Positions 1-8,743 of a stretch of DNA of 64,000 nt are shown here, piece after piece. The translations under genes were made by a program, and so were the position numbers. Within the stretch, counting starts at the first letter, position 1. Each line of letters begins with the position of its first letter. The notes beneath the pieces were generated by a model. That model had not been told where the DNA came from. It did not search any database and was given only the letters and a program-made list of their open reading frames with translations. The stretch comes from Macromonas bipunctata (lineage in GTDB: Bacteria > Pseudomonadota > Gammaproteobacteria > Burkholderiales > Burkholderiaceae_C), in NCBI RefSeq assembly GCF_002837135.1, contig NZ_NWBQ01000053.1:1-64000 (forward strand), read 5' to 3'.

Positions 1-1200
1 GCGGGCGTGTGCCCAGTCGCGCGGCGCGGGGGGCTGGGCCGGGGTGGCGCTCATGCCGTGCAGCCATTGCGCCAAGGCCAGCAGGGCCAGCCCGGTGGCC
101 GGGGTGGCCAGCAGCTGGCGCGCGGCGGTGCGCTGTTGCACGCTGGCCTGTTCCAGTGCGTCCAGCGCCTGTTGCAGCACGTTGGCGTTGCTGGCGTTGT
201 GGGCGGTGAAGGCATCGGCCCACAGCGGCAGGGTGTCGGTGTGGGCCACATCCAGGTCGCGCAGGGCGCCCAGCGCATCGAGCAGTGGGCGCAGCGGGGT
301 GCGGTCCAGCGTGTGCGGCAGCCACGGGCGCAGCAGGCGCTCGACGCTGCGCCAGCGCCGCCACGCCACGCGCGCCTGGTGTACCAGCTCGGGGTGGTCG
401 GCGTGGCACAGTGCGGCCAGGTTGCGCGTGAACTGTTCCAGCACCTCGCCCAGCACCAGTGTGGCCGCGCGTTGCGGCCCCCACTTTTTGCCCAGGGGCA
501 GCGCGCGTGCGCGCACCGGGGCGTGTACGCTGCCTTCGGCCAGCGCGTAGCCGCGTTCGGCCTTGCTGACATCACAAGGCAGCACCGCCACCGCTTGCGC
601 CAGCGTCTGCGCCATCTCGAACAGCGCACCGGGCTGGCCGCTGAGCAGTTCCAGCTCCAGCTCCAGCAGCGGCAGGCTCTGGCCCGCGGCCGCAATCTCG
701 CCCACGTCCAGGGCCACTTCCACCACGCTGCCGTCGTGGTGCGTCACGCGCCAGGTGCTGCGGCGGCAGCGGGTCTCGAAGCAGGGTTGCAGGCGCGCCA
801 GCCAGGCGCTGTCGGGGTCGAGCTCGGCCCAGGCGGGCAGTTCGGCCAGGGCGGCTGTGCTGAGCTCGCCATCGGCCACCGTGGTTTCCCATTCGCCGCG
901 CTGGCTCAGGCCGCCTTGCGACTGGCCAGCGGTCTTGAGCGTTTGCACCCAGGTGTCGCTGCCGCTGCTCTTGGCCTGCGTGCTGCTGCGGCGTACGCGC
1001 AAAGCCACGCGCTGGCGCTGCAAGTCCAGCTCCGGGGTGTCGAAGTAGCGGTTCCACAACCAGCGCCGTTGCGCTGTCTGGGCTGCCAGCAGCGGCTGGC
1101 GCGCCAGCAGGGCCTCGATCTTGCCCGGCTGCGCACCGGGCAGCAGCAGCTTGAGTTCAATTTCAGCGGCGGTCGAAGAAGGCAAAGCGTTTTTCGTCAT
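1..1200 (-). CDS. CYTH-CHAD domain protein (inorganic triphosphatase-like), C-terminus cut by window edge
   Basis: Reading left from the ATG at 1200, the frame stays open to the window edge (400 codons). Residues 13-17 are EIELK, the ExExK signature of CYTH tunnel-fold enzymes that hydrolyse or transfer triphosphates. The N-terminal half has alternating charged strands typical of CYTH. The second half is rich in Arg, His and Leu and includes [13 protein letters not shown], typical of the CHAD helical domain that binds polyphosphate. This two-domain layout is that of the YgiF-type inorganic triphosphatases; the substrate is inferred from the family. It is divergent from argB. The C-terminal end lies outside the window. 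Confidence 0.85.
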   Translation of the reverse strand, partial: MTKNALPSSTAAEIELKLLLPGAQPGKIEALLARQPLLAAQTAQRRWLWNRYFDTPELDLQRQRVALRVRRSSTQAKSSGSDTWVQTLKTAGQSQGGLSQRGEWETTVADGELSTAALAELPAWAELDPDSAWLARLQPCFETRCRRSTWRVTHHDGSVVEVALDVGEIAAAGQSLPLLELELELLSGQPGALFEMAQTLAQAVAVLPCDVSKAERGYALAEGSVHAPVRARALPLGKKWGPQRAATLVLGEVLEQFTRNLAALCHADHPELVHQARVAWRRWRSVERLLRPWLPHTLDRTPLRPLLDALGALRDLDVAHTDTLPLWADAFTAHNASNANVLQQALDALEQASVQQRTAARQLLATPATGLALLALAQWLHGMSATPAQPPAPRDWAHAR

Positions 1201-1242
1201 GGCAACAGTGTCGCACAGCCATTGGGGTTGTGGATGACGCAC

Positions 1243-1267
1243 CCGTGACAACGCCGGGCTGTCACGG
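1243..1267. promoter_or_regulatory. Perfect 8-bp inverted repeat between the CYTH gene and argB
   Basis: CCGTGACA and TGTCACGG are separated by 9 bases in the divergent intergenic region. A possible argB -10 element, CACAAT, follows at 1276-1281, so a protein bound here would cover the -35 region. I infer an operator; the regulator is unknown. Confidence 0.4.
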
Positions 1268-1310
1268 ATTTCCGGCACAATTTGCCGCGTCCCTTCTTTT
1301 TTTTGCTGAC

Positions 1311-2213
1311 ATGACACACTCTGCCTCCGATCTGGGCGCGGTTGCGCCGCGCGACCACGCCGCCTTGCTGGCCCAGGCCTTGCCGCACCTGCGCCGCTAC
1401 CACGGTAAAACCATGGTCATCAAGTACGGCGGCAACGCCATGACCGACCCCGCCCTGCAACAGGCCTTTGCCGAAGACGTGGCGCTGCTCAAGCTGGTGG
1501 GCATCCACCCGGTGGTGGTGCATGGGGGCGGCCCGCAAATTGAAGGCTTGCTCAAGCGCCTGGGCAAGCAGGGCCAGTTCATCCAGGGCATGCGCGTGAC
1601 CGACCCCGAAACCATGGAAGTGGTGCAGTGGGTGCTGGGCGGCGAGGTGCAGCAAGATGTGGTGGGCCGCATCCAGCAGGCCGGTGGCCGCGCCGTGGGC
1701 CTGACGGGGCGCGACGGTGGTTTGATCCGCGCCAAGAAGCTCCAGCTGGCCGACCAGAACGACCCCAGTGTGTTCCACGACGTGGGCCAGGTGGGCGATA
1801 TCGTCTCCATCCAGCCCGAGGTGTTGCGCTCGCTGCAAGCCGCCGACTTCATCCCGGTGGTCAGCCCGATCGGGTTTGGCGAGCACAACGAGAGCTACAA
1901 CATCAACGCCGACGTGGTGGCCGCCAGCCTGGCCAAGGCGCTGCAGGCCGAAAAGCTGCTGATGTTGACCAACATCTCGGGCGTGCTGGACAAGCAAGGC
2001 CAGCTTCTGACCAGCCTGACACCACAGCGCATCGACGAACTGGTGGCCGATGGCACCATTTCGGGCGGCATGATCCCCAAAATTGTGGGGGCGCTGGACG
2101 CGGCCAAGAGCGGCGTGAAGGCCGTTCACATCATTGATGGCCGTGTGCCGCACGCCATGCTGCTGGAGGTGCTGAGCAACACCGCCAACGGCACCATGAT
2201 CCGCGCCGCTTGA
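1311..2213 (+). CDS. argB: Acetylglutamate kinase
   Basis: Phosphorylates N-acetylglutamate with ATP, the second step of arginine synthesis, in the cytoplasm. The 300-residue length is normal for the family. KYGGNAM (residues 38-44) and HGGGP (71-75) are the nucleotide- and substrate-binding glycine loops of the amino acid kinase fold. I chose the ATG at 1311 because the family begins shortly before the conserved [14 protein letters not shown] block; the frame is open further upstream to 1230, but that part has no family similarity. The Shine-Dalgarno is weak. The N-terminal helix ahead of the core is compatible with the arginine-sensitive hexameric type, but sensitivity cannot be read from sequence here. 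argG lies far away at 56 kb, so the arginine genes are scattered. Confidence 0.97.
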   Translation: MTHSASDLGAVAPRDHAALLAQALPHLRRYHGKTMVIKYGGNAMTDPALQQAFAEDVALLKLVGIHPVVVHGGGPQIEGLLKRLGKQGQFIQGMRVTDPETMEVVQWVLGGEVQQDVVGRIQQAGGRAVGLTGRDGGLIRAKKLQLADQNDPSVFHDVGQVGDIVSIQPEVLRSLQAADFIPVVSPIGFGEHNESYNINADVVAASLAKALQAEKLLMLTNISGVLDKQGQLLTSLTPQRIDELVADGTISGGMIPKIVGALDAAKSGVKAVHIIDGRVPHAMLLEVLSNTANGTMIRAA

Positions 2214-2217
2214 GCGT

Positions 2218-2254
2218 AAAAAAACGGTCGCCCTGACTGCCAGTGGCGACCGTT
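2218..2254 (-). terminator. Rho-independent terminator of the ilvE unit, possibly also serving argB
   Basis: A 9-bp stem (ACGGTCGCC / GGCGACCGT) is flanked on the left by seven A residues, which read as a T-run on the minus strand after the zinc-finger gene. On the plus strand the hairpin lies just after the argB stop, without a clear T-run. Confidence 0.75.
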
Positions 2255-2273
2255 GCGGGTGGGGTCGGCGGTA

Positions 2274-2480
2274 TCAATGGCCGTGGCCGACCACTTCACC
2301 GTCCTTGAGCTTGTACACCGTGCCGCAGTAGGGGCAACGCGCCTCGCCCGTCTTGGCCACGTCCAGGTACACCTTGGGGTGGCTGTTCCACAGCTTCATG
2401 TCGGCCAGCGGGTTCGGGCAGAACACGCCACCGTGGCCGTTGAGGTCTTTGGCCGACAGTTCAATTACAGCTTGGCTCAT
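2274..2480 (-). CDS. Zinc-finger domain protein, CHCC (NDUFS6-like) type
   Basis: A 68-residue protein with FCPNPLADMKLWNSHPKVYLD followed by CPYCGTVY, giving the Cys, His, Cys, Cys set of the zf-CHCC family, which includes the mitochondrial complex I subunit NDUFS6. It is likely a small soluble zinc protein; its bacterial role is not established. It starts 16 bases after the ilvE stop and is probably co-transcribed with it, an association common in Burkholderiales. Confidence 0.9.
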   Translation of the reverse strand: MSQAVIELSAKDLNGHGGVFCPNPLADMKLWNSHPKVYLDVAKTGEARCPYCGTVYKLKDGEVVGHGH

Positions 2481-2496
2481 GGTGCGGGGCTCCGGT

Positions 2497-3432
2497 TCAG
2501 ACTTTGGTCAGCCAGTGGGCGTACTTCGGGTTGCGGCCATTGACGATGTCAAAGAACGCGGTCTGGATTTTCTCGGTGATGGGGCTACGGCTGCCCGCGC
2601 CAATTTCCAAACGGTCGAGTTCGCGGATCGGGGTCACTTCGGCGGCGGTGCCGGTGAAGAAGGCCTCGTCGGCAATGTAGACCTCGTCGCGGGTGATGCG
2701 CTTTTGCACGATCTCCAGCCCCAAGTCCTTGGCGATGTGGAACACCGTGTTGCGGGTGATGCCGTTCAACGCACCGGCCGACAGGTCGGGGGTGTAGATC
2801 ACGCCGTTCTTGATGACAAAGATGTTCTCGCCCGCGCCTTCGCTCACAAAGCCGGAGGCATCCAGCAGCAGGGCCTCGTCGTAGCCTTCGTCGGTGGCTT
2901 CGGTGTTGGCCAGGATGGAGTTGGTGTAGTTGCTCACCGCCTTGGCCTGCGTCATGGTGATGTTGACGTGGTGGCGGGTGTAGCTGGAGGTTTTAACGCG
3001 GATGCCGCGCTTCATGCCCTCTTCGCCCAGGTACGCGCCCCAGGCCCAAGCGGCCACCATGGCGTGGATGGTGTTGCCCTTGGGGCTGACACCCAGTTTT
3101 TTGTCGCCAATCCAAATCAGCGGGCGAATGTAGCCGCTGTCGAGGTTGTTTTCGCAGATGGCGGCCTTGTGCGCTTCGTTGATCTCTTCTTTGCTGAAGG
3201 GCACCTTCATGCGCAGGATCTTGGCGCTGTTGAACAGGCGGTCGGTGTGCTCTTCGAGGCGGAAGATGGCCGGGCCGTTGACGGTGTTGTAGGCACGCAC
3301 GCCCTCGAACACGCCGCAGCCGTAGTGCATGGTGTGGGTCAGGACGTGGATCTTGGCATCGCGCCAGTCGACCAGTTGGCCATCCATCCAAATTTTGCCG
3401 TCGCGGTCGGCCATCGAGGGAATCACGGACAT
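2497..3432 (-). CDS. ilvE: Branched-chain amino acid aminotransferase
   Basis: Transfers the amino group between glutamate and the 2-oxo acids of leucine, isoleucine and valine; PLP-dependent fold type IV. The 311-residue protein shows the active-site lysine at K164 in TQAKAVSNY and the phosphate-binding region EGAGENIF. HTMHYGCGVFEGVRAY near residues 34-49 is the usual N-terminal substrate loop. The ATG at 3432 matches family starts (MSVIPSMADRDGKIWMDG) and has AAAGG upstream; an in-frame extension to 3522 looks non-coding. It lies downstream of serC, 132 bp away, and is followed by the zinc-finger gene. Confidence 0.97.
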   Translation of the reverse strand: MSVIPSMADRDGKIWMDGQLVDWRDAKIHVLTHTMHYGCGVFEGVRAYNTVNGPAIFRLEEHTDRLFNSAKILRMKVPFSKEEINEAHKAAICENNLDSGYIRPLIWIGDKKLGVSPKGNTIHAMVAAWAWGAYLGEEGMKRGIRVKTSSYTRHHVNITMTQAKAVSNYTNSILANTEATDEGYDEALLLDASGFVSEGAGENIFVIKNGVIYTPDLSAGALNGITRNTVFHIAKDLGLEIVQKRITRDEVYIADEAFFTGTAAEVTPIRELDRLEIGAGSRSPITEKIQTAFFDIVNGRNPKYAHWLTKV

Positions 3433-3564
3433 CTTGTGTACCTTTAAACGTAACAACAAACCCCCGGCGGTGGGGGTGAGCGGGAGAGTAACTGTGCAAC
3501 CCGCCATTCTACGGTCTTGCACCCGGCTGTGGCAGGGCGGCGCCCTGAGCCGCCCCGGGCTGTG

Positions 3565-4659
3565 TTACGCCGCGTGGGCGTGCGCAAAACCGCGCATAAA
3601 GTCGCACAGCGCCTGCACCGACGCTTCGGGCATGGCGTTGTAGATGGAGGCGCGCACGCCGCCCAGCGAGCGGTGGCCGTGCAGGCCGCTAAAGCCAGCG
3701 GCCTCGGCCTGTTGCAGAAAGGCTTGCTCCAGCGCCGCCGTGGGCAGCTTGAACACCACGTTCATCAGCGAGCGGTCGCGCCGGTCGGCCCAGCCCGCGT
3801 ACAGCTCTGGGTGGGTGTCGAGCACATCGTACAGCCGCTGCGCCTTGCGCTGGTTGATGCTGTCCATGGCGGCCAGCCCGCCCACGTGGTCGCGCAGCCA
3901 GCGCGTGACCAACAGCACCACGTAGATGGCAAACACCGGCGGCGTGTTGTAGATCGATTTGGCCTTGAGGTGGGTGCGGTAGTCCAGCAGGGCGGGGATG
4001 CCGCTGGGCACATGTTCGAGCAAGGCCTCGCGCACAATGGCCACCGTCACGCCAGCGGGGTCGAGGTTTTTTTGCGCGTGGGCGTAAATGATGTCGTAGC
4101 GTTCCACCTCAATGGGGCGCGAGAGAAAGTCCGACGACATGTCGCACACCAGCGGCACCCCGGTGCAGCCCGGCACGCGGTGGAACTGGATGCCTTCCAC
4201 GGTCTCGTTGCTAACGTAGTGCAGGTAGGCGGCGTGGGGGTCGTACACGGCTTCCTCACCGTGCGGCAGGCGGTGGTAGTGGCTGGCGCTGCCGTCCCAG
4301 GCCAGGCGCACCGGGCCTTCCAGCGCGGCTTCGGGCAGGGCTTTGGCGCTCCAGTAGCCGGTGCGCAGGTAGTCCGCGCTTTTGCCGCTGCCGCGCAGCA
4401 GCAGCATGGGGATCATGCTCCATTGCAGCGTGGCCCCGCCTTGCAGGAACAGCACCGCGTAGCCCTCGGGCAGGCCCAGCAGCTGGCGAATGTTGGCTTC
4501 GGCCTCGGCCACCACCGCGGCAAACCAGTCGGAGCGGTGGCTGATGCCGAGGATGGACAGCCCGACCTCGGGCACCTCGGCAATCGCCTGCTGGGCCTGT
4601 TGCAGCACGCTGGTGGGCAACACGCCAGGGCCGCCCGAGAAGTTCCATTCGTTGTTCAT
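3565..4659 (-). CDS. serC: Phosphoserine aminotransferase
   Basis: Makes 3-phosphoserine from 3-phosphohydroxypyruvate and glutamate in serine synthesis, and acts in pyridoxal phosphate synthesis in many Proteobacteria. The 364-residue protein begins with NFSGGPGVLP, typical of the family, and has the PLP lysine at K197 in HAQKNLDPAG. HRSDWF near residue 41 contributes to substrate binding. Its ATG overlaps the stop of the upstream ATP-grasp gene in an ATGA arrangement, implying translational coupling. This is unusual company, because serC more often sits with pheA, aroA or pdxB. Confidence 0.97.
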   Translation of the reverse strand: MNNEWNFSGGPGVLPTSVLQQAQQAIAEVPEVGLSILGISHRSDWFAAVVAEAEANIRQLLGLPEGYAVLFLQGGATLQWSMIPMLLLRGSGKSADYLRTGYWSAKALPEAALEGPVRLAWDGSASHYHRLPHGEEAVYDPHAAYLHYVSNETVEGIQFHRVPGCTGVPLVCDMSSDFLSRPIEVERYDIIYAHAQKNLDPAGVTVAIVREALLEHVPSGIPALLDYRTHLKAKSIYNTPPVFAIYVVLLVTRWLRDHVGGLAAMDSINQRKAQRLYDVLDTHPELYAGWADRRDRSLMNVVFKLPTAALEQAFLQQAEAAGFSGLHGHRSLGGVRASIYNAMPEASVQALCDFMRGFAHAHAA

Positions 4660-5909
4660 GGGGTGGCCTCGGTGGCAATGCCCGCCTGCTGGAACACAAA
4701 AGCCCGGAAGGCTTGAAACAGCCGCTGCATGATGGCCTGCTTGTAGGGGTAGCGTTCCACCGGATCCATGGCGTGGACGACCATCGCGGTATCGACCTCG
4801 AACACCAGCAAGCGCCCGTCGGGCATTTCGGCGCAGTCCATCCCCCAGTAGTCCAGCTCCAGCGCCTGCTGCATGGCGGCAAAGGCGGCGGCGTGGCGTT
4901 GGGCAAAGCCAGTGTCGAAGCTGGCCATGAAGTCGGCTTCTTCGGCGCGCTTGGCTGCGTTGTCGTCCATGCCCGCGTTGACGTAGTGGATCATCCAGTG
5001 GCTGGAGATAGCCCCGTGTGCCACATAGGGCTGGCCACCGATGAGCATCACCCGGTACTTGCGAAACTGGCCATCGGCGCTGCGGTAATCCACAAACGGG
5101 GCCACGAACAGTTCAGCGTCGGGCAGGGTGTCCAGCACTTCGGCCAGCGCAGCGGGGGTATCGACCTTGTGCAGGCCGTTGCCTGCATGGGTGTCGAGTG
5201 GGCGCACCAGCAGCGGAAAGGCCAGCCCCAGCGCCTGCGCCTGTGTGGCGCCATCGGCCTGGGCCAGCGTTTGCACTTGGGCACGTGGTAGGCGCAGGTT
5301 GGGGGGCATGCAGACACCCGGCAAGGTAGCCAGCAAGGCCGATGCCGTGTTGCGTGCCACGCGCGGGATGTGTTGCGGGCGATTGAGCACGGGGCGCGGC
5401 CAGTTGGCCAACGTTGTGGCCAGCTTCTGCAGCAGCGGGCGGTTGGCCTCGGTTTCGCAGATGGCGACGAACAGCACATCGTGCTCGGGTAGCAGGGCCA
5501 GGTCGTCGTCGGGGTGGGTCAGGTAGTACTGGTGCAGCGCGATGTCGCTGTGCTCCAGCACGCATTCCAGCGGCACGTTCACTTCCAGGCTGCCGGGGGC
5601 CATCAGCACCAGCAGGCGCAACCGTGCGTGCTGGCTGCTGGGTTGCCGATAATGGCGCTGGATTTTCAGGGCCTCGTCCTGCAGCTGGCGCGCCAGCGGT
5701 TGGTTGCCGTAGAACTGCAGGATCACGCTGGCGTCCAGCAGCGCGCAGGCGTTGGTGGGGTCGGCGCTGGCCTGTTCGATCAGCGCCTGCGCCAGCGGTG
5801 CCATCACCTGGCCCGCAACGTTCTGGCGCATCAGCGCCGCCAGCCCGATCAGGCGGTGGGGTGGGGCGGCGGGCGGCGGTGGGGAGGGGGGCAGGGTGGG
5901 GACGGTCAC
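4656..5909 (-). CDS. ATP-grasp domain protein of unknown substrate, coupled to serC
   Basis: A 417-residue protein. The first 110 residues are helical and Ala/Leu-rich (TPR-like). The C-terminal half has ATP-grasp features: FPLLVRPLDTHAGNGLHKV as the nucleotide-binding strand and flexible loop, FVDYRSADGQFRKYRVMLIGGQPY as the central sheet, and DYWGMDCAEMPDGRLLVFEVD as the metal-binding end. The usual E-x-N metal triad ends here in Asp (EVD). Members of this superfamily (RimK, D-Ala-D-Ala ligase) form acyl-phosphate intermediates and amide bonds. Substrate and product are not identifiable. The 4-bp overlap with serC suggests coordinated synthesis, perhaps an amino acid or peptide ligase, which is inference. 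Confidence 0.75.
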   Translation of the reverse strand: MTVPTLPPSPPPPAAPPHRLIGLAALMRQNVAGQVMAPLAQALIEQASADPTNACALLDASVILQFYGNQPLARQLQDEALKIQRHYRQPSSQHARLRLLVLMAPGSLEVNVPLECVLEHSDIALHQYYLTHPDDDLALLPEHDVLFVAICETEANRPLLQKLATTLANWPRPVLNRPQHIPRVARNTASALLATLPGVCMPPNLRLPRAQVQTLAQADGATQAQALGLAFPLLVRPLDTHAGNGLHKVDTPAALAEVLDTLPDAELFVAPFVDYRSADGQFRKYRVMLIGGQPYVAHGAISSHWMIHYVNAGMDDNAAKRAEEADFMASFDTGFAQRHAAAFAAMQQALELDYWGMDCAEMPDGRLLVFEVDTAMVVHAMDPVERYPYKQAIMQRLFQAFRAFVFQQAGIATEATP

Positions 5910-6049
5910 GGCGCAGGGTTCAAGCGGACTAGGGAGTCCAATGTTACCTACCTAAATCCGTAGTCTGTGTTCTGCCCGCTGCGAAGGCCTGAAAATAAAC
6001 CCCCAATTTCCCAGCTTATTCCTACAAGAAACAGTGCAAGGAGCGTGCT

Positions 6050-6877
6050 ATGTTGAGTGTTGTCTCTGTACGCGGTGGGGCGTGGCCGCAGCAGCCCCTG
6101 CCCGTGACCAGGCCGCCGGTGGTGTCGGCCATCAAGCCCAGCGCCACGCTGGACGTCGGCAGTGCCCAGGCCGCCGGTGCCAGTGCTGAGCCCGCGCTGG
6201 AAGGTGCGCTGCTGGCCCGTCCGGTGTCGCTCAGCACCCTGCCGCCGGTGGATCCGGCCCAGCAGTCCGAGCAAGCGGACATGTACCGCAACGCTGCCGC
6301 GCCTGAGCGCAACGGCTTGCTGCCCGCCGAGGCGTTGGCGCAACCGCCACGTGGCCAGCCGCAAGATGCTGCCACCCCGGACGCCATCGCCGAGGCCAAC
6401 GGACAGCAGCCCGCCTATCCCGGCCAGTTGCCCAAGCCCCGCCAGACGCCGCAGGAGAAGGCCGAGCAGGAGCGCATCGACAACTTCCTGTCCAACCTGT
6501 GGCAGGCCAGCCGCACCGTGGTGGACACCTGGCAGAGCGTGGCATCGGTGGCTGCGCAGGCCGCCACCGAGCAGGCCAGCGCCATCCGCCGCAGCGAGGA
6601 CGGTGCCGACAGCGGCGAGGTCGCCGACACCACCGGCACCACCGACGCGCAGCAGGCGGGTGCCGCCGCCACGGGCCGCACTTTGGTCACCGACCGCAAG
6701 GCCGCGCTGCCCGCCATGCTGGCCGGCGCCAGCGACAAGCCCGCCCCGCTGGCCGACCTGGGCGCGGCCGCGCGCGATGCCGTCATCCGCAGCGCCACCG
6801 AGTCCTACACCAAGACCCAGCGCTGGCCCGACACCGAGCCACCGCCACCGGGCACGACGCTGAACGCCGCCATTTGA
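6050..6877 (+). CDS. Hypothetical Ala/Pro-rich protein next to the chemotaxis operon
   Basis: A 275-residue protein that I cannot assign to a family. AAGGAG lies about 7 bases before the ATG and the codon bias is that of a real gene. Most of it looks disordered (Ala, Pro, Gln, Thr). One predicted amphipathic helix (about residues 141-180, containing RIDNFLSNLWQASRTVVDTW) may be the functional core. No signal peptide or membrane segment is visible. It is convergent with cheB, 31 bp away. Its upstream region (about 5985-6035) has AATAA..CCCC..TTATT, resembling the dyad upstream of fliF/fliE, so flagellar co-regulation is possible but unproven. Confidence 0.7.
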   Translation: MLSVVSVRGGAWPQQPLPVTRPPVVSAIKPSATLDVGSAQAAGASAEPALEGALLARPVSLSTLPPVDPAQQSEQADMYRNAAAPERNGLLPAEALAQPPRGQPQDAATPDAIAEANGQQPAYPGQLPKPRQTPQEKAEQERIDNFLSNLWQASRTVVDTWQSVASVAAQAATEQASAIRRSEDGADSGEVADTTGTTDAQQAGAAATGRTLVTDRKAALPAMLAGASDKPAPLADLGAAARDAVIRSATESYTKTQRWPDTEPPPPGTTLNAAI

Positions 6878-6908
6878 GCGGGCTCGGGTGCGGGCCGTGC
6901 AGCGGGCC

Positions 6909-8090
6909 TCAGATGCGGTAGCGCACCCCGCCGCCGCTGCTCTGGATGCGGTTCATCAGCGCGCGCGCAATCTTGCCCAGTGGCAGCACCTCGTGCGCGG
7001 CGCCGGCCTGGATGGCCATGCGTGGCATGCCAAACACCACGCAGCTGGCCTCGTCCTGCGCGATGTTGTAGCTGCCCGCATCGCGCATTTCCTTCATGGC
7101 GGTGGCGCCGTCGCCGCCCATGCCGGTCAGCATCACCCCGTAGGCGTTGGGGCCCAGCACCTGCGCCGCGGACTTGAACAGCACCTCCACCGACGGGCGG
7201 TGCCGGTTGACGGGTTCGGCGTCCTCCACCACCGCCATGTAGTTGGCGCCGCTGCGCTCCAGCCGGAACTGCTTGCCGCCGGGGGCAATGTAGGCGTGGC
7301 CGGGCAGGATGCGCTCGCCGTGGCGCGCCTCGCTCACCGCCATCGGGCACAGGCTGTTCAAGCGCGCGGCAAAGCTGGCGGTAAAGCCCGGCGGCATGTG
7401 CTGGGTGATGGCGATGGCGGGGCAGTCGGCGGGCAGGCCCAGCAGCACCTCGCGGACGGCCTCGGTGCCGCCGGTGGAGGCACCAATGCAGATCACCTTC
7501 TCGGTGGTGGACAGGCGCGCCAGCGGGCGCGAGGCCACGCTGCTGGCCGTTGGCGGCGGTGTGGCGCTGCTGCGTGTGCCGCTGGGCAGGCCCGCCGCCG
7601 CGTTGGCCAGCGCGGTGGCCATGGTGGCGGCGCCGCGCACCGGGGCGCTGGCGCTGGGTGCGGGCACGGCGGGTACCAGCCGCGCCACGCGCGCCTGGCT
7701 GGCAATGCGGATCTTCTCCACAATCTCGTCGCCCAGCTGGCGCAGCCCCGAGGCCACGCCCAGGCGCGGCTTGGCCACGAAGTCGATCGCGCCCATCTCC
7801 AGCGCACGCAGGGTGACTTCGGCGCCACGCTCGGTCAGGGTCGAGACCATCACCACCGGCATCGGGCGCAGCCGCATCAGGCGCGACAGGAACTCCAGCC
7901 CGTCCATCTTGGGCATTTCCACGTCCAGCGTGATCACGTCGGGGTTGAGCTCGCGGATCATCTCGCGCGCGGCCAGCGGGTCGTTGGCCGCGCCGATGCA
8001 CTCCATGTCGGGTTGCTGGTTGATGATTTCGGCCAGCAGACTGCGCACCAGCGCCGAATCGTCCACCACCACCACGCGTATCTTGTTCAT
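6909..8090 (-). CDS. cheB: Chemotaxis response regulator protein-glutamate methylesterase
   Basis: Removes methyl groups from, and deamidates, chemoreceptors during adaptation after phosphorylation by CheA. The 393-residue protein has an N-terminal receiver domain (DD at 10-11, phospho-Asp D56 in ITLDVEMP), an Ala/Pro linker near residues 140-195, and a C-terminal esterase domain. The latter carries the catalytic Ser in [10 protein letters not shown], the His in ITQHMPPGF and the Asp region in [10 protein letters not shown] chose the ATG at 8090; a GTG at 8105 is in frame, but [11 protein letters not shown] is the family start. It is last in the che operon, 21 bp after cheD. Confidence 0.96.
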   Translation of the reverse strand: MNKIRVVVVDDSALVRSLLAEIINQQPDMECIGAANDPLAAREMIRELNPDVITLDVEMPKMDGLEFLSRLMRLRPMPVVMVSTLTERGAEVTLRALEMGAIDFVAKPRLGVASGLRQLGDEIVEKIRIASQARVARLVPAVPAPSASAPVRGAATMATALANAAAGLPSGTRSSATPPPTASSVASRPLARLSTTEKVICIGASTGGTEAVREVLLGLPADCPAIAITQHMPPGFTASFAARLNSLCPMAVSEARHGERILPGHAYIAPGGKQFRLERSGANYMAVVEDAEPVNRHRPSVEVLFKSAAQVLGPNAYGVMLTGMGGDGATAMKEMRDAGSYNIAQDEASCVVFGMPRMAIQAGAAHEVLPLGKIARALMNRIQSSGGGVRYRI

Positions 8091-8111
8091 GCCGCCGTCA
8101 GTCACTCAAAA

Positions 8112-8738
8112 TCAAAACAGATCCACCGAGCCACCGGCGGTCGAGCGCGCCACCTTGGCCGCGTTGCCCAGGCGTTCCTGGGTTTCCAGCGTGTCGGGGT
8201 GGGCGTGCGCCAGGCGCTTGACCATGGCCTTGCCCGTGACCGGGAAGAACACCACCTTGCGCGGGTAGATGTCCATCACGTCCTTGGACACCACCGGAAT
8301 GCGCTCCGTGGCCAGGTAGTCCAGCACGAACTTGGTGTTGCGCTCGCCCACGTTCATGGTGGTGAAGCCCGAGATGACGGCGCCGCCGCCAAACACCTTG
8401 GCCTGCATGTTCTGGCGCGTCGAGCCCAGCTTGACCAGCTCGTTGATGAGCAGCTCCATGGCGTAGGAGCCGTAGCGGCCCGACACGTCGCCGCCGCCTT
8501 CGGGCAGCATGAAGTGGTTCATGCCGCCCACGCGCAGCTGCGAGTCCCAGATGCAGGCCGCAATGCACGAGCCCAGCACCGTCATCACCACAATGTCCTC
8601 GTGCGTGACAAAGTATTCACCTGGCAGCACCTTGACCGCGTTGTAGCGGAAGTGCTGGTCGTGGAAGAAAAACGAGGCCTCGCCCGGCTTGCGGGGCCGG
8701 GTCTTGAGCGTCTGCAGGTGGGCGGCACTGTTGTGCAT
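8112..8738 (-). CDS. cheD: Chemoreceptor glutamine deamidase CheD
   Basis: Deamidates receptor glutamines and, in species with CheC, takes part in adaptation. The 208-residue protein has the catalytic Cys in VLGSCIAACI (C58) and His in GGMNHFMLP (H75). The start at 8738 is 5 bases after the cheR stop. The frame is open further upstream, but that stretch is out-of-frame cheR sequence. The C-terminus ends in GSVDLF, nearly the same as the GSIELF end of the CheZ-like protein at 12.3 kb. No cheC is seen nearby. Confidence 0.96.
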   Translation of the reverse strand: MHNSAAHLQTLKTRPRKPGEASFFFHDQHFRYNAVKVLPGEYFVTHEDIVVMTVLGSCIAACIWDSQLRVGGMNHFMLPEGGGDVSGRYGSYAMELLINELVKLGSTRQNMQAKVFGGGAVISGFTTMNVGERNTKFVLDYLATERIPVVSKDVMDIYPRKVVFFPVTGKAMVKRLAHAHPDTLETQERLGNAAKVARSTAGGSVDLF

Positions 8739-8743
8739 GGCGG

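Noticed and set aside
7-1248. 413-codon open frame on the plus strand
   Set aside because: Antisense to the CYTH-CHAD gene; composition is Gln/Gly/Arg-rich shadow translation with no family motif.
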